From positions 1-48,730 of the forward strand of contig JAKOUL010000029.1 in assembly GCA_029776735.1 (NCBI GenBank): a DNA stretch of 48,730 bases, written 5' to 3'. The notes beneath the pieces are model-generated. The model did no database searches. It was given only the letters and a program-made list of their open reading frames with translations, and was not told the DNA's origin. Position numbers and translations under genes: made by a program. The DNA is from Dictyoglomota bacterium. Its GTDB lineage: Bacteria > Dictyoglomota > Dictyoglomia > Dictyoglomales > Dictyoglomaceae. Every line of letters begins with the position of its first letter. The first letter of the stretch is position 1. Positions 1 to 12,404 of this stretch are shown here, piece after piece.

Positions 1-315
1 GTAGCTCCTCTTGCTTATATGAGGGGGAGAACTTTCAAAGAAGCTTTTGTGCTTTTAGATGAAGCTCAAAATACTACGCCTTTACAAATAAAGATGTTTC
101 TTACAAGGTTTGGTTTTGGTAGTAAAATGGTAGTTACAGGAGATGTAACTCAAACAGACCTTGGAAATGGTGAAATCTCTGGTCTTATGCATGCATGGCA
201 AGTTTTACAAGGAATAAAAGGAGTTGCCTTTGTAGATTTAACGGATGAAGATATAGTAAGACATGATATTGTAAGAGAGATTGTAAAGGCTTATGAAAGA
301 TGGGAGAAAAAATAA
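1..315 (+). CDS. phoH: PhoH-family ATPase, 3' part only (5' end outside window)
   Basis: The open frame runs from base 1 ([12 protein letters not shown]) to TAA at 313-315, so only about the last 104 residues are here; the internal Met at base 19 is not the start. Visible are a Walker-B-like stretch ([12 protein letters not shown]) and the conserved tail TGDVTQTDL...[12 protein letters not shown] of PhoH/PhoL proteins, which are cytoplasmic P-loop ATPases with a proposed RNA-related role. The P-loop itself lies upstream of the window. ybeY starts directly after the stop, the usual phoH-ybeY arrangement, which supports a role in rRNA maturation or quality control. The identity is secure; the exact biochemical role in the family is not settled. 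Confidence 0.93.
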   Translation, partial: VAPLAYMRGRTFKEAFVLLDEAQNTTPLQIKMFLTRFGFGSKMVVTGDVTQTDLGNGEISGLMHAWQVLQGIKGVAFVDLTDEDIVRHDIVREIVKAYERWEKK

Positions 316-744
316 ATGGGATTACAAGTTTATGATTTAGTTGGTGAAGTTTCTAAAAAGGAAGAAGAGAAAATCAAGAATTTTTTAAAAGAAGTTTTTA
401 AAAAAAAGGGGCTTATTCCTAATAAATATGATATTTCTGTAGTTATGGTTGATGATGAAAAAATTAAAGAGCTAAATAGCAAATACAGAGGTAAAGATAG
501 TCCAACAGATGTTTTATCTTTTTCCTTAGGTAAAGATACGAAAGGTAGAATTGTGGGTGAAATATATATATCCTTAGAAACTGTTAAACAGCAAGCAGAA
601 GAAAATAATAAATCTCTTCTTGATGAGATTGCTTTTTTAGCTTTACATGGGGTTCTTCATATTCTTGGATATGATCATGAGACTGACGAAGATTATGAGG
701 TTATGGAAAAAGAGGCATCAAAACTATTTTCCCTTTGGAAGTAG
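316..744 (+). CDS. ybeY: Endoribonuclease YbeY (rRNA maturation factor)
   Basis: A 142-residue protein, normal length for the family. The C-terminal third carries the three-histidine metal motif HGVLHILGYDH (about residues 110-120), the signature of the UPF0054/YbeY single-strand-specific endoribonucleases that act in 16S rRNA 3'-end processing and 70S quality control. The central TDVLSFSL motif is also conserved. The ATG follows the phoH stop with no gap, and dgkA begins 3 bases after its own stop, so the three are translationally packed in one operon. The start is unambiguous because no earlier in-frame start exists before the phoH stop. Confidence 0.96.
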   Translation: MGLQVYDLVGEVSKKEEEKIKNFLKEVFKKKGLIPNKYDISVVMVDDEKIKELNSKYRGKDSPTDVLSFSLGKDTKGRIVGEIYISLETVKQQAEENNKSLLDEIAFLALHGVLHILGYDHETDEDYEVMEKEASKLFSLWK

Positions 745-747
745 GTA

Positions 748-1107
748 ATGAGAAGTAAAAACTTGAAAGAAAGTATTTCATATGCTTTAGATGGTTTTGT
801 ATTTGGAATAAAATTTGAAAGAAATATTAAAATCCAAATTGTTGTTTCTATTCTTGCTTTGTTTATAGGAATTGTTTTAGAATTCTCTCTTTCGGATATG
901 TTATTTATTCTTCTTTGGATAGGAATTGTAATTAGTGCTGAGTTTTTTAATACTGCAATAGAGAGAACATTAGATTCTATCTCGGAAGATTTTTCTCCCA
1001 AAATAAAACTAATTAAGGATTTGTCTGCGTCAGCAGTGTTTATTTTGGCTATTTTAGCAGTGATTTCTGGTGGTCTCATTTTTTTGAAGTATATAAACTT
1101 ACCATAG
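748..1107 (+). CDS. dgkA: Diacylglycerol kinase / undecaprenol kinase, DgkA family
   Basis: A 119-residue integral membrane protein with about three hydrophobic segments (roughly residues 30-50, 52-70 and 95-115). It carries the family signature EFFNTAIERTLD, whose Glu and Asn are catalytic or metal-binding in DgkA. Gram-positive members phosphorylate undecaprenol rather than diacylglycerol, and the sequence alone does not tell which is used here. The position next to ybeY is the conserved phoH-ybeY-dgkA order. The start ATG lies 3 bases after the ybeY stop. Confidence 0.93.
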   Translation: MRSKNLKESISYALDGFVFGIKFERNIKIQIVVSILALFIGIVLEFSLSDMLFILLWIGIVISAEFFNTAIERTLDSISEDFSPKIKLIKDLSASAVFILAILAVISGGLIFLKYINLP

Positions 1108-1158
1108 AAGGGGTGTGAAGAAGGGCTGTATTACCTACTTATAATAATTTTATTAAGT

Positions 1159-4386
<3,228 letters not shown>

Positions 4387-4394
<8 letters not shown>

Positions 4395-5280
4395 TACAAA
4401 ATTAGCTTATATTAGTATTGTAGGAAAGCCAAATGCAGGAAAATCAACCCTAATAAATCTTTTAGTAGGGGAAAAGGTGTCCATTGTAGCTGATAAACCT
4501 CAGACTACTCGCCAACGAATTTTAGGAATATTAACCTTAGAGGATGCACAGTTTATATTTTTAGATACTCCAGGCTGGTATCCTCCTAAGCATCTTTTAG
4601 GAGAATATATGCAGAAAGTTATTAGGCAAACCATTGAGGATTCAGATATTGTCCTCTATATAATAGATGTAACAGAGAGAATAGACAATGATGATAGAGC
4701 TTTTCTTAATTTTGTAAAGTCTAAGGATAAACCTTTTATAGTTCTTTTAAATAAAGTAGATATGGTCTCAGAAAAAATAGTAGAAGAGAAGAAAAAAGAA
4801 GTTTTAGGGCTTGGAATTCCTGAAGATAATATTATTGGAATATCTGCTCTTTTAGGAACTAATAAGGAGATATTATTGGGTCATTTAAAAGCAATATCTC
4901 CAGAAGGAATCTTTCTATATCCTCCAGATATGCTTACGGATCAAACAGATAAATTCTGGATTTCTGAGATAATTAGAGAAAAGATCATTCATCTTACTCA
5001 TCAAGAACTTCCTCACTCGGTGACAGTATATGTAGATGAGATTGAAGATAGAAAGAATGGTGTGCTTGTCTATATAAGGGCTACTATTCTTGTGGAACGA
5101 CCAACTCAAAAAGCAATTATTATAGGGAAAGATGGACAGATGTTAAAAAAGATTGGTACCTTAGCTCGTATGGAACTTGAAGATTATTTTGAAAAACAGG
5201 TTTACTTAGATCTGTGGGTTAAAGTTAAAGAGAAGTGGAGAAAAAAGCCCGAAGTTTTGAGAGAATTAGGATATCAATAG
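4387..5280 (+). CDS. era: GTPase Era (16S rRNA binding, 30S assembly)
   Basis: 297 residues with G1 [10 protein letters not shown], switch I around QTTRQRI, G3 DTPGW and G4 NKVD, followed by a C-terminal KH RNA-binding domain that includes IIGKDGQMLKKIG. Era binds the 3' end of 16S rRNA and checks 30S maturation, so it fits functionally with ybeY in the same operon. ATG at 4387 overlaps the end of cdd by 8 bases. No motif is missing. Confidence 0.98.
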
Positions 5281-5289
5281 AGGTGAATT

Positions 5290-5949
5290 ATGGATAAAAA
5301 GACCTTAGCTAAAATGATAGATCATACTTTACTTAAACCTATTGCTACAACAAAAGATATTGAGAAATTGTGTTTAGAAGCAATAGAATATGGTTTTTAT
5401 TCTGTATGCATTAATTCTTGTTATATTCCCTTAGCCAAGAATTTTTTAGAGGGTACAGATATTAAAATCTGTACTGTTATAGATTTTCCTTTGGGAGCAA
5501 GTGCTACTTCTATAAAGGTATTTCAGGTTTCAAAAACTTTAGAACTTGGAGCTAATGAGTTTGATATGGTCATAAATATTGGTGCTTTGAAAGATAGAAG
5601 GAGAGATTATCTTGCTAATGAGATAAGAGAGATTGTGAAAGCTGCAGAGAATCATATAGTGAAAGTAATAATAGAAACCTGCTATTTGACTGATGATGAA
5701 AAAGTTTATGCTACAGAGATCATAAAAGAAAGTGGTGCTCATTTTGTAAAGACATCTACAGGTTTTGGAACTGGAGGAGCAACAGTGGAAGATATTTTAC
5801 TTTTAAAGAGAGTTGCAGGTGAAGACTTAAAAATTAAAGCATCTGGTGGTATAAGAGATTTTGAACAGGCACTAAATATGATAAAAGCAGGAGCAGATAG
5901 AATTGGGGCTTCTAATAGTGTGAGTATAGTCAATGGGATTAGAGAATAG
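5290..5949 (+). CDS. deoC: Deoxyribose-phosphate aldolase
   Basis: A 219-residue TIM-barrel class I aldolase that cleaves 2-deoxyribose-5-phosphate to glyceraldehyde-3-phosphate and acetaldehyde. The Schiff-base lysine lies in HFVKTSTGFG and the second active lysine in IKASGGIRD; DHTLLKP at the N-terminus is also conserved. AGAGGTG precedes the ATG by a few bases, after a 9-base gap from era. Together with cdd it gives a deoxynucleoside salvage and catabolism pair. Its last 17 bases overlap the start of recO. Confidence 0.97.
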   Translation: MDKKTLAKMIDHTLLKPIATTKDIEKLCLEAIEYGFYSVCINSCYIPLAKNFLEGTDIKICTVIDFPLGASATSIKVFQVSKTLELGANEFDMVINIGALKDRRRDYLANEIREIVKAAENHIVKVIIETCYLTDDEKVYATEIIKESGAHFVKTSTGFGTGGATVEDILLLKRVAGEDLKIKASGGIRDFEQALNMIKAGADRIGASNSVSIVNGIRE

Positions 5950-6622
5950 ATATTATTATGAAGAAGGAATAATTTTGAATAGGAAAAAGGTGGGAGACGG
6001 AGATTTATTGCTAAATGTCTATGGTAAGGGAAAAGGTAAATTTTGGGTAAAGGCACCAGGGGCATTAAAAATGAAGAATCGTTTAAGGGGACGTGTAGAA
6101 GTGCTTACTTATGGTAAAGGTTATTTTGTTAACAGAAAAGAGCTTGATTTATTAGTAAATTGGCAGGTCTATGACCGTTTTTCAGATTTAAAAGATGATC
6201 TAAATAACTTCTTCTTGGTAGCAAAGTATATTGATCTATTTAATGAGAGTATTCCATTAGAAGTCAAAGATACAGAGGTTTTTAATCTTCTTTTAAGTTT
6301 TTTGCAGGTAAAAAAAGTTAACGGAAGCATAGGGAAAATTTTTCTACTTAAAATTTGGCAAAGATTAGGATTTTTGGCTCCATTTTCAGAGAAATGTGCT
6401 TCTTGTAATAAGGGTTTAAGTGACTTTGTAGTCGTAGATTTTTTAGACAATAAGATATTTTGTAAGAATTGTGTTAGAAATGGGTTTGTTATACCGTTTG
6501 ATGAGATAAAGAATTATAACAAGATATTGGGAGAGCCTTTTGAAAAATTAATAAAAGAGGATTGGGAAAAAACTCCTATACAGGATGAGTTTTTTGATAA
6601 GATAAAAGAGAGGATATTTTAG
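5933..6622 (+). CDS. recO: DNA repair protein RecO
   Basis: 229 residues: an N-terminal OB fold (YYEEGIILNRKKVGDGDLLL...GKFWVKAPGA) followed by a helical region with a four-cysteine zinc site, CASC near the middle and CKNC about 25 residues later. RecO works with RecF and RecR to load RecA on SSB-coated single strands. ATG at 5933 is the only Met near the conserved N-terminus, so the 17-base overlap with deoC is probably real. The era...recO-glyQS order is seen in many Firmicutes-like genomes. Confidence 0.93.
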   Translation: MGLENRYYYEEGIILNRKKVGDGDLLLNVYGKGKGKFWVKAPGALKMKNRLRGRVEVLTYGKGYFVNRKELDLLVNWQVYDRFSDLKDDLNNFFLVAKYIDLFNESIPLEVKDTEVFNLLLSFLQVKKVNGSIGKIFLLKIWQRLGFLAPFSEKCASCNKGLSDFVVVDFLDNKIFCKNCVRNGFVIPFDEIKNYNKILGEPFEKLIKEDWEKTPIQDEFFDKIKERIF

Positions 6623-6637
6623 GAGGGAGATAAAAGA

Positions 6638-7537
6638 ATGCTTTTTCAAGAGATCATATTTAAACTAAATGAATTCTGGCACAAACAAGGCTGTATTATT
6701 CAGCAACCGTATGATATTGAAGTTGGAGCTGGAACGATGAATCCCGCAACTTTTTTTAGAGTTTTAGGACCAGAACCATGGAATGTAGCATATGTAGAGC
6801 CTTCAAGACGTCCTACTGATGGGAGATATGGCGAAAATCCAAATCGTCTCCAGCATTACTATCAATATCAAGTAATCTTAAAGCCATCTCCTTCTAATGT
6901 CCAAGAGATTTATATTGATAGTTTACGATATTTAGGGATAGATATAGAGAAGCATGATATTAGGTTCGTAGAAGATAACTGGGAGTCTCCAACCTTAGGA
7001 GCATGGGGAATAGGTTGGGAAGTTTGGTTAGATGGAATGGAGATTACTCAGTTTACCTATTTCCAGCAGTGTGGTGGCTTTGATTTATTTCCTATTTCTG
7101 CAGAGATTACCTATGGGCTTGAAAGAATAACAATGTATATTCAAGGTGTAGATGATTTTAAAGATATTTTATGGCAAGATAATATTACTTATGGTGATGT
7201 GCATCTTCAAAGCGAGATAGAAAATTGTAAATATAATTTTGAACTGGCAGATATAGAAAGACTTAGGTTGCTTTTTAATGAGTATGAAAAAGAATCGGAA
7301 CGATTATTAAATGAAGGACTAACCTTTCCTGCCTATGATTATGTCTTAAAATGTTCTCATACTTTCAACTTACTTGATGCGAGAGGGGCTATAAGTGTAG
7401 TTCAGAGGTCACAGTATATTTCAAGGATAAGAAGACTCGCTGCTAAAGCCGCAGAAAATTATTTGAAAAGTAGAGAAACTTTAGGTTTTCCACTTTTAAA
7501 GAAAACGGTAAGAAGGGAGGAAAAAAATTTTGCATAG
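6638..7537 (+). CDS. glyQ: Glycine-tRNA ligase alpha subunit
   Basis: 299 residues, standard length for the alpha subunit of the heterotetrameric bacterial GlyRS. It holds the class II catalytic core: [32 protein letters not shown] and the motif-2-like region [14 protein letters not shown]. It charges tRNA-Gly with glycine together with the beta subunit that follows. GGAGGG precedes the ATG. No leader, T-box or terminator fits in the 15-base gap from recO. Confidence 0.98.
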   Translation: MLFQEIIFKLNEFWHKQGCIIQQPYDIEVGAGTMNPATFFRVLGPEPWNVAYVEPSRRPTDGRYGENPNRLQHYYQYQVILKPSPSNVQEIYIDSLRYLGIDIEKHDIRFVEDNWESPTLGAWGIGWEVWLDGMEITQFTYFQQCGGFDLFPISAEITYGLERITMYIQGVDDFKDILWQDNITYGDVHLQSEIENCKYNFELADIERLRLLFNEYEKESERLLNEGLTFPAYDYVLKCSHTFNLLDARGAISVVQRSQYISRIRRLAAKAAENYLKSRETLGFPLLKKTVRREEKNFA

Positions 7538-9602
7538 GGATCTATTATTAGAAATTGGAACTGAAGAAATGCCTGCATCTTTTTTAGAGCCTGCTTTAAA
7601 TCAAATGAAAAATATCACAATTAATTTTCTCTCTTCAAATCTTCTTGATTATAAAGATGTAAAAGTATGGGCAACCCCAAGAAGACTTGTAATTTATATA
7701 GAAGATCTTTTTGAGACTCAAGAATCTCAAGAAGAAGAGATTAGAGGTCCTGCAGCACATGTGGGTTATAAAGATGGAAGTTGGACTGAACCTGCTAAAA
7801 AGTTTGCAGAACAATATAAGGTATCTCTAAGTGACCTATATATAGGAGAAACTCTAAAAGGTAAGTATATTTTTTTGAAAAAAAGGATTGAGGGTAAAAA
7901 TACCTCTCAGATTATCCCTAATTTTGTTGTAGATCTTCTTCAAAATCTTCGTTTTCCTAAGATGATGCAATGGGGAAATATAAAATTTACTTTTGGAAGA
8001 CCTATAAGATGGTTAATAGTCCTTTTTGGTGATGAGTTAATTCCTGTTGAGGTTGCAGGTGTAAAGTCCTCTAAGTTTTCAAGATCTCCAAGATTTTTGT
8101 CTGATAAGAATATTGAGATAAAAGATGCAAAATCGTATCTTACTACTATGCGTGAGAATTTTGTGATAGTAGACCATGAAGAGAGAAAAAAAGAGATATT
8201 AAAACAAATAGATGAGATAGCACAGGAAAATATGTGTAATTTGGTCTATGATTCAGGATTATTAGATGAAGTTAACTTCTTAGTAGAATATCCTACTGCT
8301 CTTTTAGGTAGATTTGACAAAAAATACTTAGAACTTCCTGAAATTGTCTTAGAAGTAACCTTAGAGAAGAAACAAAGATACTTTCCTTTGAGAGAAAAAG
8401 ATAATAAATTTTCTAATAAATTCATAGTTATTAGAAATGGAACAGACAAATACAGTGAGATAGTTATTCAAGGAAATGAAAAGGTTGTTAAAGCAAGACT
8501 TGAGGATGCAGAATACTACTTTAATGAAGATAAAAAAATACCTTTAGAAGAATATAATGAAAAACTTGAGGGCATTATATTTCAAGAAAGCTTAGGATCT
8601 ATAAAAGATAAAGTTGAAAGAGTAAGAAAAATAATTGAGGAATTGGTCCAAAAACTTTCTCTCTCGGAAGAAGAAAGAAATATTCTTTTAAGAGCAGTAG
8701 ATCTATATAAAGCAGATCTTGGAACCTTAATGGTAAGCGAGTATCCTGAGCTTCATGGAATAATGGGAGGAATATATGCAAAGATTTCAGGAGAAAAAAA
8801 GCCTGTTCCAGAGGTAATTGGAGAGTATATATACCCGAGGACGGCAGATGATAAATTGCCATCTCTCATTCTTTCTGCTTTTCTTGGGATTGCAGATAGG
8901 ATAGATAGTCTTACAGGATATTTTGCTTTAGATCTTTTTCCTACAGGATCCGAGGATCCTATTGGACTTAGAAGATTAATCGTCGGGCTCTTAAAGATTT
9001 TTTGGGAGATGGAAATTCCTTTGAATTTAAGGGATCTGTTTGAATACTCTTGGATGGTTTATAACTTTCCTGAGGATAAGAAGGATAGGTTAGAGAAGGG
9101 ATATAGTTTTATACAGCAAAGACTAAGAAATATGCTTTTAGATAGGAAGTATCCTCAAGATGTAATAGATAGTGTATTAAGCATAGGATACGACCCAGTT
9201 TGGAAAACTAAGAATAGATTTAATTTTATCTTAGAACTAAAAAATCATCCTTCTTTTGATGCTATAAATACTGCTTTTAATAGATTATACAGAATACTTC
9301 CTAAGGATTATGAGTCAAATAGTATAGAGATAGATTCCTTTTCTCTTCCTTATGAAAGAGAATTATATAAAGCTTTCGTTGAGCTAAAGAAAGACCTTGA
9401 AGAGGATATATGGAATGGAAATTATAAGATCTTAATATCTAATGAGAAATTTTTTAAAATGCCAGAGTTAATAGAAGAGTTTTTTGACAATGTATTAGTT
9501 ATGTCTCCCGTTGAAAAGGAGAAAGAGAATAGATTATCTCTTCTCTTTGATATCAAAAACTTTTTATGGGAGATTTGTGATTGGAGTAAACTTTCAAAGT
9601 GA
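7530..9602 (+). CDS. glyS: Glycine-tRNA ligase beta subunit
   Basis: 690 residues, full length. It starts with [14 protein letters not shown], the beta-subunit signature, and includes PTALLGRFD, the HD-like region around [12 protein letters not shown], and the C-terminal anticodon-binding part. It starts with TTG at 7530 (AGGGAGG a few bases upstream) and overlaps glyQ by 8 bases, so translation of the two subunits is likely coupled. It is the last gene before the ppdK promoter. Confidence 0.97.
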   Translation: MHRDLLLEIGTEEMPASFLEPALNQMKNITINFLSSNLLDYKDVKVWATPRRLVIYIEDLFETQESQEEEIRGPAAHVGYKDGSWTEPAKKFAEQYKVSLSDLYIGETLKGKYIFLKKRIEGKNTSQIIPNFVVDLLQNLRFPKMMQWGNIKFTFGRPIRWLIVLFGDELIPVEVAGVKSSKFSRSPRFLSDKNIEIKDAKSYLTTMRENFVIVDHEERKKEILKQIDEIAQENMCNLVYDSGLLDEVNFLVEYPTALLGRFDKKYLELPEIVLEVTLEKKQRYFPLREKDNKFSNKFIVIRNGTDKYSEIVIQGNEKVVKARLEDAEYYFNEDKKIPLEEYNEKLEGIIFQESLGSIKDKVERVRKIIEELVQKLSLSEEERNILLRAVDLYKADLGTLMVSEYPELHGIMGGIYAKISGEKKPVPEVIGEYIYPRTADDKLPSLILSAFLGIADRIDSLTGYFALDLFPTGSEDPIGLRRLIVGLLKIFWEMEIPLNLRDLFEYSWMVYNFPEDKKDRLEKGYSFIQQRLRNMLLDRKYPQDVIDSVLSIGYDPVWKTKNRFNFILELKNHPSFDAINTAFNRLYRILPKDYESNSIEIDSFSLPYERELYKAFVELKKDLEEDIWNGNYKILISNEKFFKMPELIEEFFDNVLVMSPVEKEKENRLSLLFDIKNFLWEICDWSKLSK

Positions 9603-9639
9603 TTTTAAACTTTTATTAAAACCTCTCTATATAACTTTA

Positions 9640-9648
9640 TGGTATAAT
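9640..9648 (+). promoter_or_regulatory. Extended -10 promoter for ppdK
   Basis: TGGTATAAT gives a perfect -10 (TATAAT at 9643-9648) with the TGn extension. No good -35 hexamer lies 16-18 bases upstream, consistent with an extended -10 promoter. The spacing to the ATG is about 48 bases, with AAGGAGG at 9682-9688. This is the only clear promoter I found between phoH and ppdK. Confidence 0.6.
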
Positions 9649-9695
9649 TTCTAAGATAAGTTTAAAAAAATATAAAAGAGTAAGGAGGATGGGAT

Positions 9696-12365
9696 ATGTC
9701 AAAAAAGAGAGTATATTCATTTGAAGAGGCTGATGGTAAGAATCGTAATCTTTTTGGGGGAAAGGGTGCTGGTCTTGCAGATATGACAAAAGCAGGACTT
9801 CCAGTACCTCCAGGATTTATTATAACCACTGATGTGTGTAAAGAATATCAGGAACTTGGTAAAAAACTTCCTGAAGGACTGATGGAAGAAGTTTTAGAGG
9901 CAATGAAGAAAATAGAAGAAAAGGTTGGCAAAAAGTTTGCAGATCCTTCCGATCCTCTTCTTGTATCTGTAAGATCTGGAGCCCCTATATCAATGCCAGG
10001 AATGATGGATACTATTCTTAACCTTGGTTTAAATGATGAGTCAGTTAAAGGGCTTGCTAAACAGAGTAACAATGAAAGATTTGCTTATGATTCTTATAGA
10101 AGATTCATTCAGATGTTTGGTAGTGTGGTACTTGGAATTTCTCATGAAAAATTTGAGGAAGTCTTAGACCATTATAAAAAACAGCAGGGAGTAAGGCTTG
10201 ATAGTGAACTTACTGCTGAGACTCTCAAGGAAGTAGTAAAAGCTTATAAAGAACTTGTAAAGAAAGAGACTGGGAATGATTTCCCACAGGATCCTTATGA
10301 GCAGCTTGAAATGGCAATTCGTGCAGTATTTGAGTCTTGGAATAATGATAGAGCTATTACTTATAGAAAAATTCATAACATTCCAGAGACTCTGGGAACT
10401 GCAGTTAATATAGTAACTATGGTATTTGGAAATATGGGTAATGATAGTGGTACTGGTGTAGCATTTACAAGGAACCCATCTACAGGTGAAAAGGAATTTT
10501 ATGGTGAATATCTTACTAATGCTCAGGGAGAAGATGTAGTTGCAGGAATAAGAACACCTCAACCTATTTCAAAACTTGCTGAGGAGATGCCACAGGTTTA
10601 TAAACAACTTCTTGAAGTAAGAGATATGCTTGAGAAATACTATAGAGATGTTCAAGATATAGAGTTTACAATTGAAAGAGGAAAACTCTATATGCTTCAG
10701 ACAAGAAATGCAAAAAGAACTGCAGCAGCTGCAGTTAAAATTGCAATAGATATGATGAAGGAAGGACTAATTAGTAAAGAAGAAGCTATTTTAAGAGTAT
10801 CTCCCGAACAGATTAATCAGCTATTACATGCTCAGATAGATCCTAATGCAAAGAAACAAGTTATAGCTAAAGGGCTTCCTGCTTCTCCAGGTGCTGCTGT
10901 TGGGAAAGTAGTATTTTCATCAAGAGAAGCTGAAAAAAGAGGAAAAGATGGAGAGAAGATAATCCTTGTAAGGCCAGAGACAACTCCTGATGATATAGGT
11001 GGACTTGCTGCTGCTCAAGGAGTACTTACCAGTAGAGGTGGAATGACAAGCCATGCTGCAGTAGTAGCAAGAGGAATGGGTAAACCTGCAGTGGTAGGCT
11101 GTGAGTCTGTAAGAATTGATCTTGAGAAAGAAGAGTTTAAAGTGGGAGATTTAATAGTAAAGAAGGAGACTATAATTACCATAGATGGAACCACAGGAGA
11201 AGTAATACTTGGTGAAGCTCCTATGATACCACCGAAGATGAGTGAAGAGCTTAAGGAACTTCTCTCTTTGGCAGATGAAATTAGAAAGATTGGAGTCAGA
11301 GCTAATGCAGATACACCACAAGATGCTCAGAAAGCATTTGAATATGGTGCCGAAGGAATTGGACTTGCAAGGACTGAACATATGTTCTTAGGGAATAGAT
11401 TACCATTGGTTCAAGAAATGATTCTTGCTGAAACCGAGGAAGAAAGAAGAAAAGCACTTGACAAACTTCTTCCTGTACAGAGGCAAGACTTTATCGGTCT
11501 ATTCAAAGCAATGCAAGGAAGACCAGTAACAATTCGCTTGATTGACCCACCATTACATGAATTCTTGCCACCATTATTAGATCTTACAGTAGAGATAGAA
11601 TTAATGAAGGCAAAGGGAGTTAGTGATAAAGAATTAGAGGAAAAAGAAAAATTGCTTGAAAAAGTAAAAGAACTTCATGAGTTTAACCCTATGATGGGAT
11701 TTCGTGGCTGTAGATTAGGAATGATCTATCCAGAAATCTTTGAAATGCAAGTAAGAGCAATTATGGAAGCTGCTGTGGCAGTAGCAAAAGAGGGGCTTCC
11801 TGTAAAACCTGAGATTATGATACCTGTTGTGGCTTTAGAGTCTGAGATGGAGGTATTAGGAGATCTTATCCATAAGATAGCTAAAGAAGTTCTTTCAGAG
11901 AATAATGTGGATGTTGAATATAAAATAGGAACTATGATTGAAGTTCCAAGGGCAACTATTATAGCAGATAAGTTAGCTCAGACTGCAGAATTCTTCTCTT
12001 TTGGAACAAACGACTTAACACAAATGAGTTTTGCCTTTAGCCGTGATGATGCAGAAGGAAAATTCTTAGGTAAATATAGAGATAAAGGTTATATTGAAGA
12101 GGATCCTTTTGAACATCTGGATACCGAAGGTGTTGGAGAATTAATGAAGATTGCAGTACAAAAAGGTAGAAGTACAAGACCAGATTTGAAGATTGGAATC
12201 TGTGGTGAACATGGTGGAGATCCAAAATCTATTGAGTTCTGTTACCTAATTGGTTTGAACTATGTAAGTTGTTCACCATTCAGAGTACCTGTTGCAAGGC
12301 TTGCAGCAGCACAAGCTACACTAAAGTATCAAAAGAAGATGGAGTTTGTAGATAGAACTGTATAG
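9696..12365 (+). CDS. ppdK: Pyruvate, phosphate dikinase
   Basis: 889 residues, full length. The N-terminal ATP-grasp domain contains GGKGAGLADM and VRSGAPISMPGMMDT. The phosphohistidine domain carries the catalytic His in GGMTSHAAVVARGMG (about residues 450-465). The C-terminal PEP/pyruvate TIM barrel includes FGTNDLTQM and GICGEHGGDP. It interconverts pyruvate + ATP + Pi and PEP + AMP + PPi. In anaerobic thermophiles it often runs in the glycolytic direction and gains energy from PPi; that direction is an inference here. It has its own promoter and a strong AAGGAGG site. Confidence 0.98.
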   Translation: MSKKRVYSFEEADGKNRNLFGGKGAGLADMTKAGLPVPPGFIITTDVCKEYQELGKKLPEGLMEEVLEAMKKIEEKVGKKFADPSDPLLVSVRSGAPISMPGMMDTILNLGLNDESVKGLAKQSNNERFAYDSYRRFIQMFGSVVLGISHEKFEEVLDHYKKQQGVRLDSELTAETLKEVVKAYKELVKKETGNDFPQDPYEQLEMAIRAVFESWNNDRAITYRKIHNIPETLGTAVNIVTMVFGNMGNDSGTGVAFTRNPSTGEKEFYGEYLTNAQGEDVVAGIRTPQPISKLAEEMPQVYKQLLEVRDMLEKYYRDVQDIEFTIERGKLYMLQTRNAKRTAAAAVKIAIDMMKEGLISKEEAILRVSPEQINQLLHAQIDPNAKKQVIAKGLPASPGAAVGKVVFSSREAEKRGKDGEKIILVRPETTPDDIGGLAAAQGVLTSRGGMTSHAAVVARGMGKPAVVGCESVRIDLEKEEFKVGDLIVKKETIITIDGTTGEVILGEAPMIPPKMSEELKELLSLADEIRKIGVRANADTPQDAQKAFEYGAEGIGLARTEHMFLGNRLPLVQEMILAETEEERRKALDKLLPVQRQDFIGLFKAMQGRPVTIRLIDPPLHEFLPPLLDLTVEIELMKAKGVSDKELEEKEKLLEKVKELHEFNPMMGFRGCRLGMIYPEIFEMQVRAIMEAAVAVAKEGLPVKPEIMIPVVALESEMEVLGDLIHKIAKEVLSENNVDVEYKIGTMIEVPRATIIADKLAQTAEFFSFGTNDLTQMSFAFSRDDAEGKFLGKYRDKGYIEEDPFEHLDTEGVGELMKIAVQKGRSTRPDLKIGICGEHGGDPKSIEFCYLIGLNYVSCSPFRVPVARLAAAQATLKYQKKMEFVDRTV

Positions 12366-12366
12366 T

Positions 12367-12404
12367 GAGGTGATATTTTTAGGGAGGGGAATTATCCCCT
12401 CCCT
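12367..12404 (+). promoter_or_regulatory. Shine-Dalgarno separated from dgt start by a perfect hairpin
   Basis: GAGGTGAT (12367-12374) is an eight-base match to the anti-Shine-Dalgarno. After six bases comes a perfect 10-bp stem, AGGGAGGGGA (12381-12390) and TCCCCTCCCT (12395-12404), with an ATTA loop. The dgt ATG at 12405 begins on the next base. The linear distance to the start is far too long, but folding the hairpin would bring the two to about six bases. There is no U-run after the stem, so it is not a standard terminator. Confidence 0.6.

Noticed and set aside
6623..6637. T-box or other leader ahead of glyQ (and likewise ahead of pheS)
   Set aside because: The gap before glyQ is 15 bases and pheS overlaps the preceding gene, so there is no space for a leader RNA.
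10164..10562. Long open frame on the minus strand inside ppdK, and similar antisense frames across other genes
   Set aside because: Composition is low-complexity and hydrophobic without family motifs, and the plus-strand proteins are full-length and conserved; these are shadows of codon bias.
12381..12404. Hairpin after ppdK as an intrinsic terminator
   Set aside because: The stem is followed by ATGAAG, not a U-run, and the opposite strand has A-rich sequence after it. Its position between ribosome binding site and start fits a translational role better.
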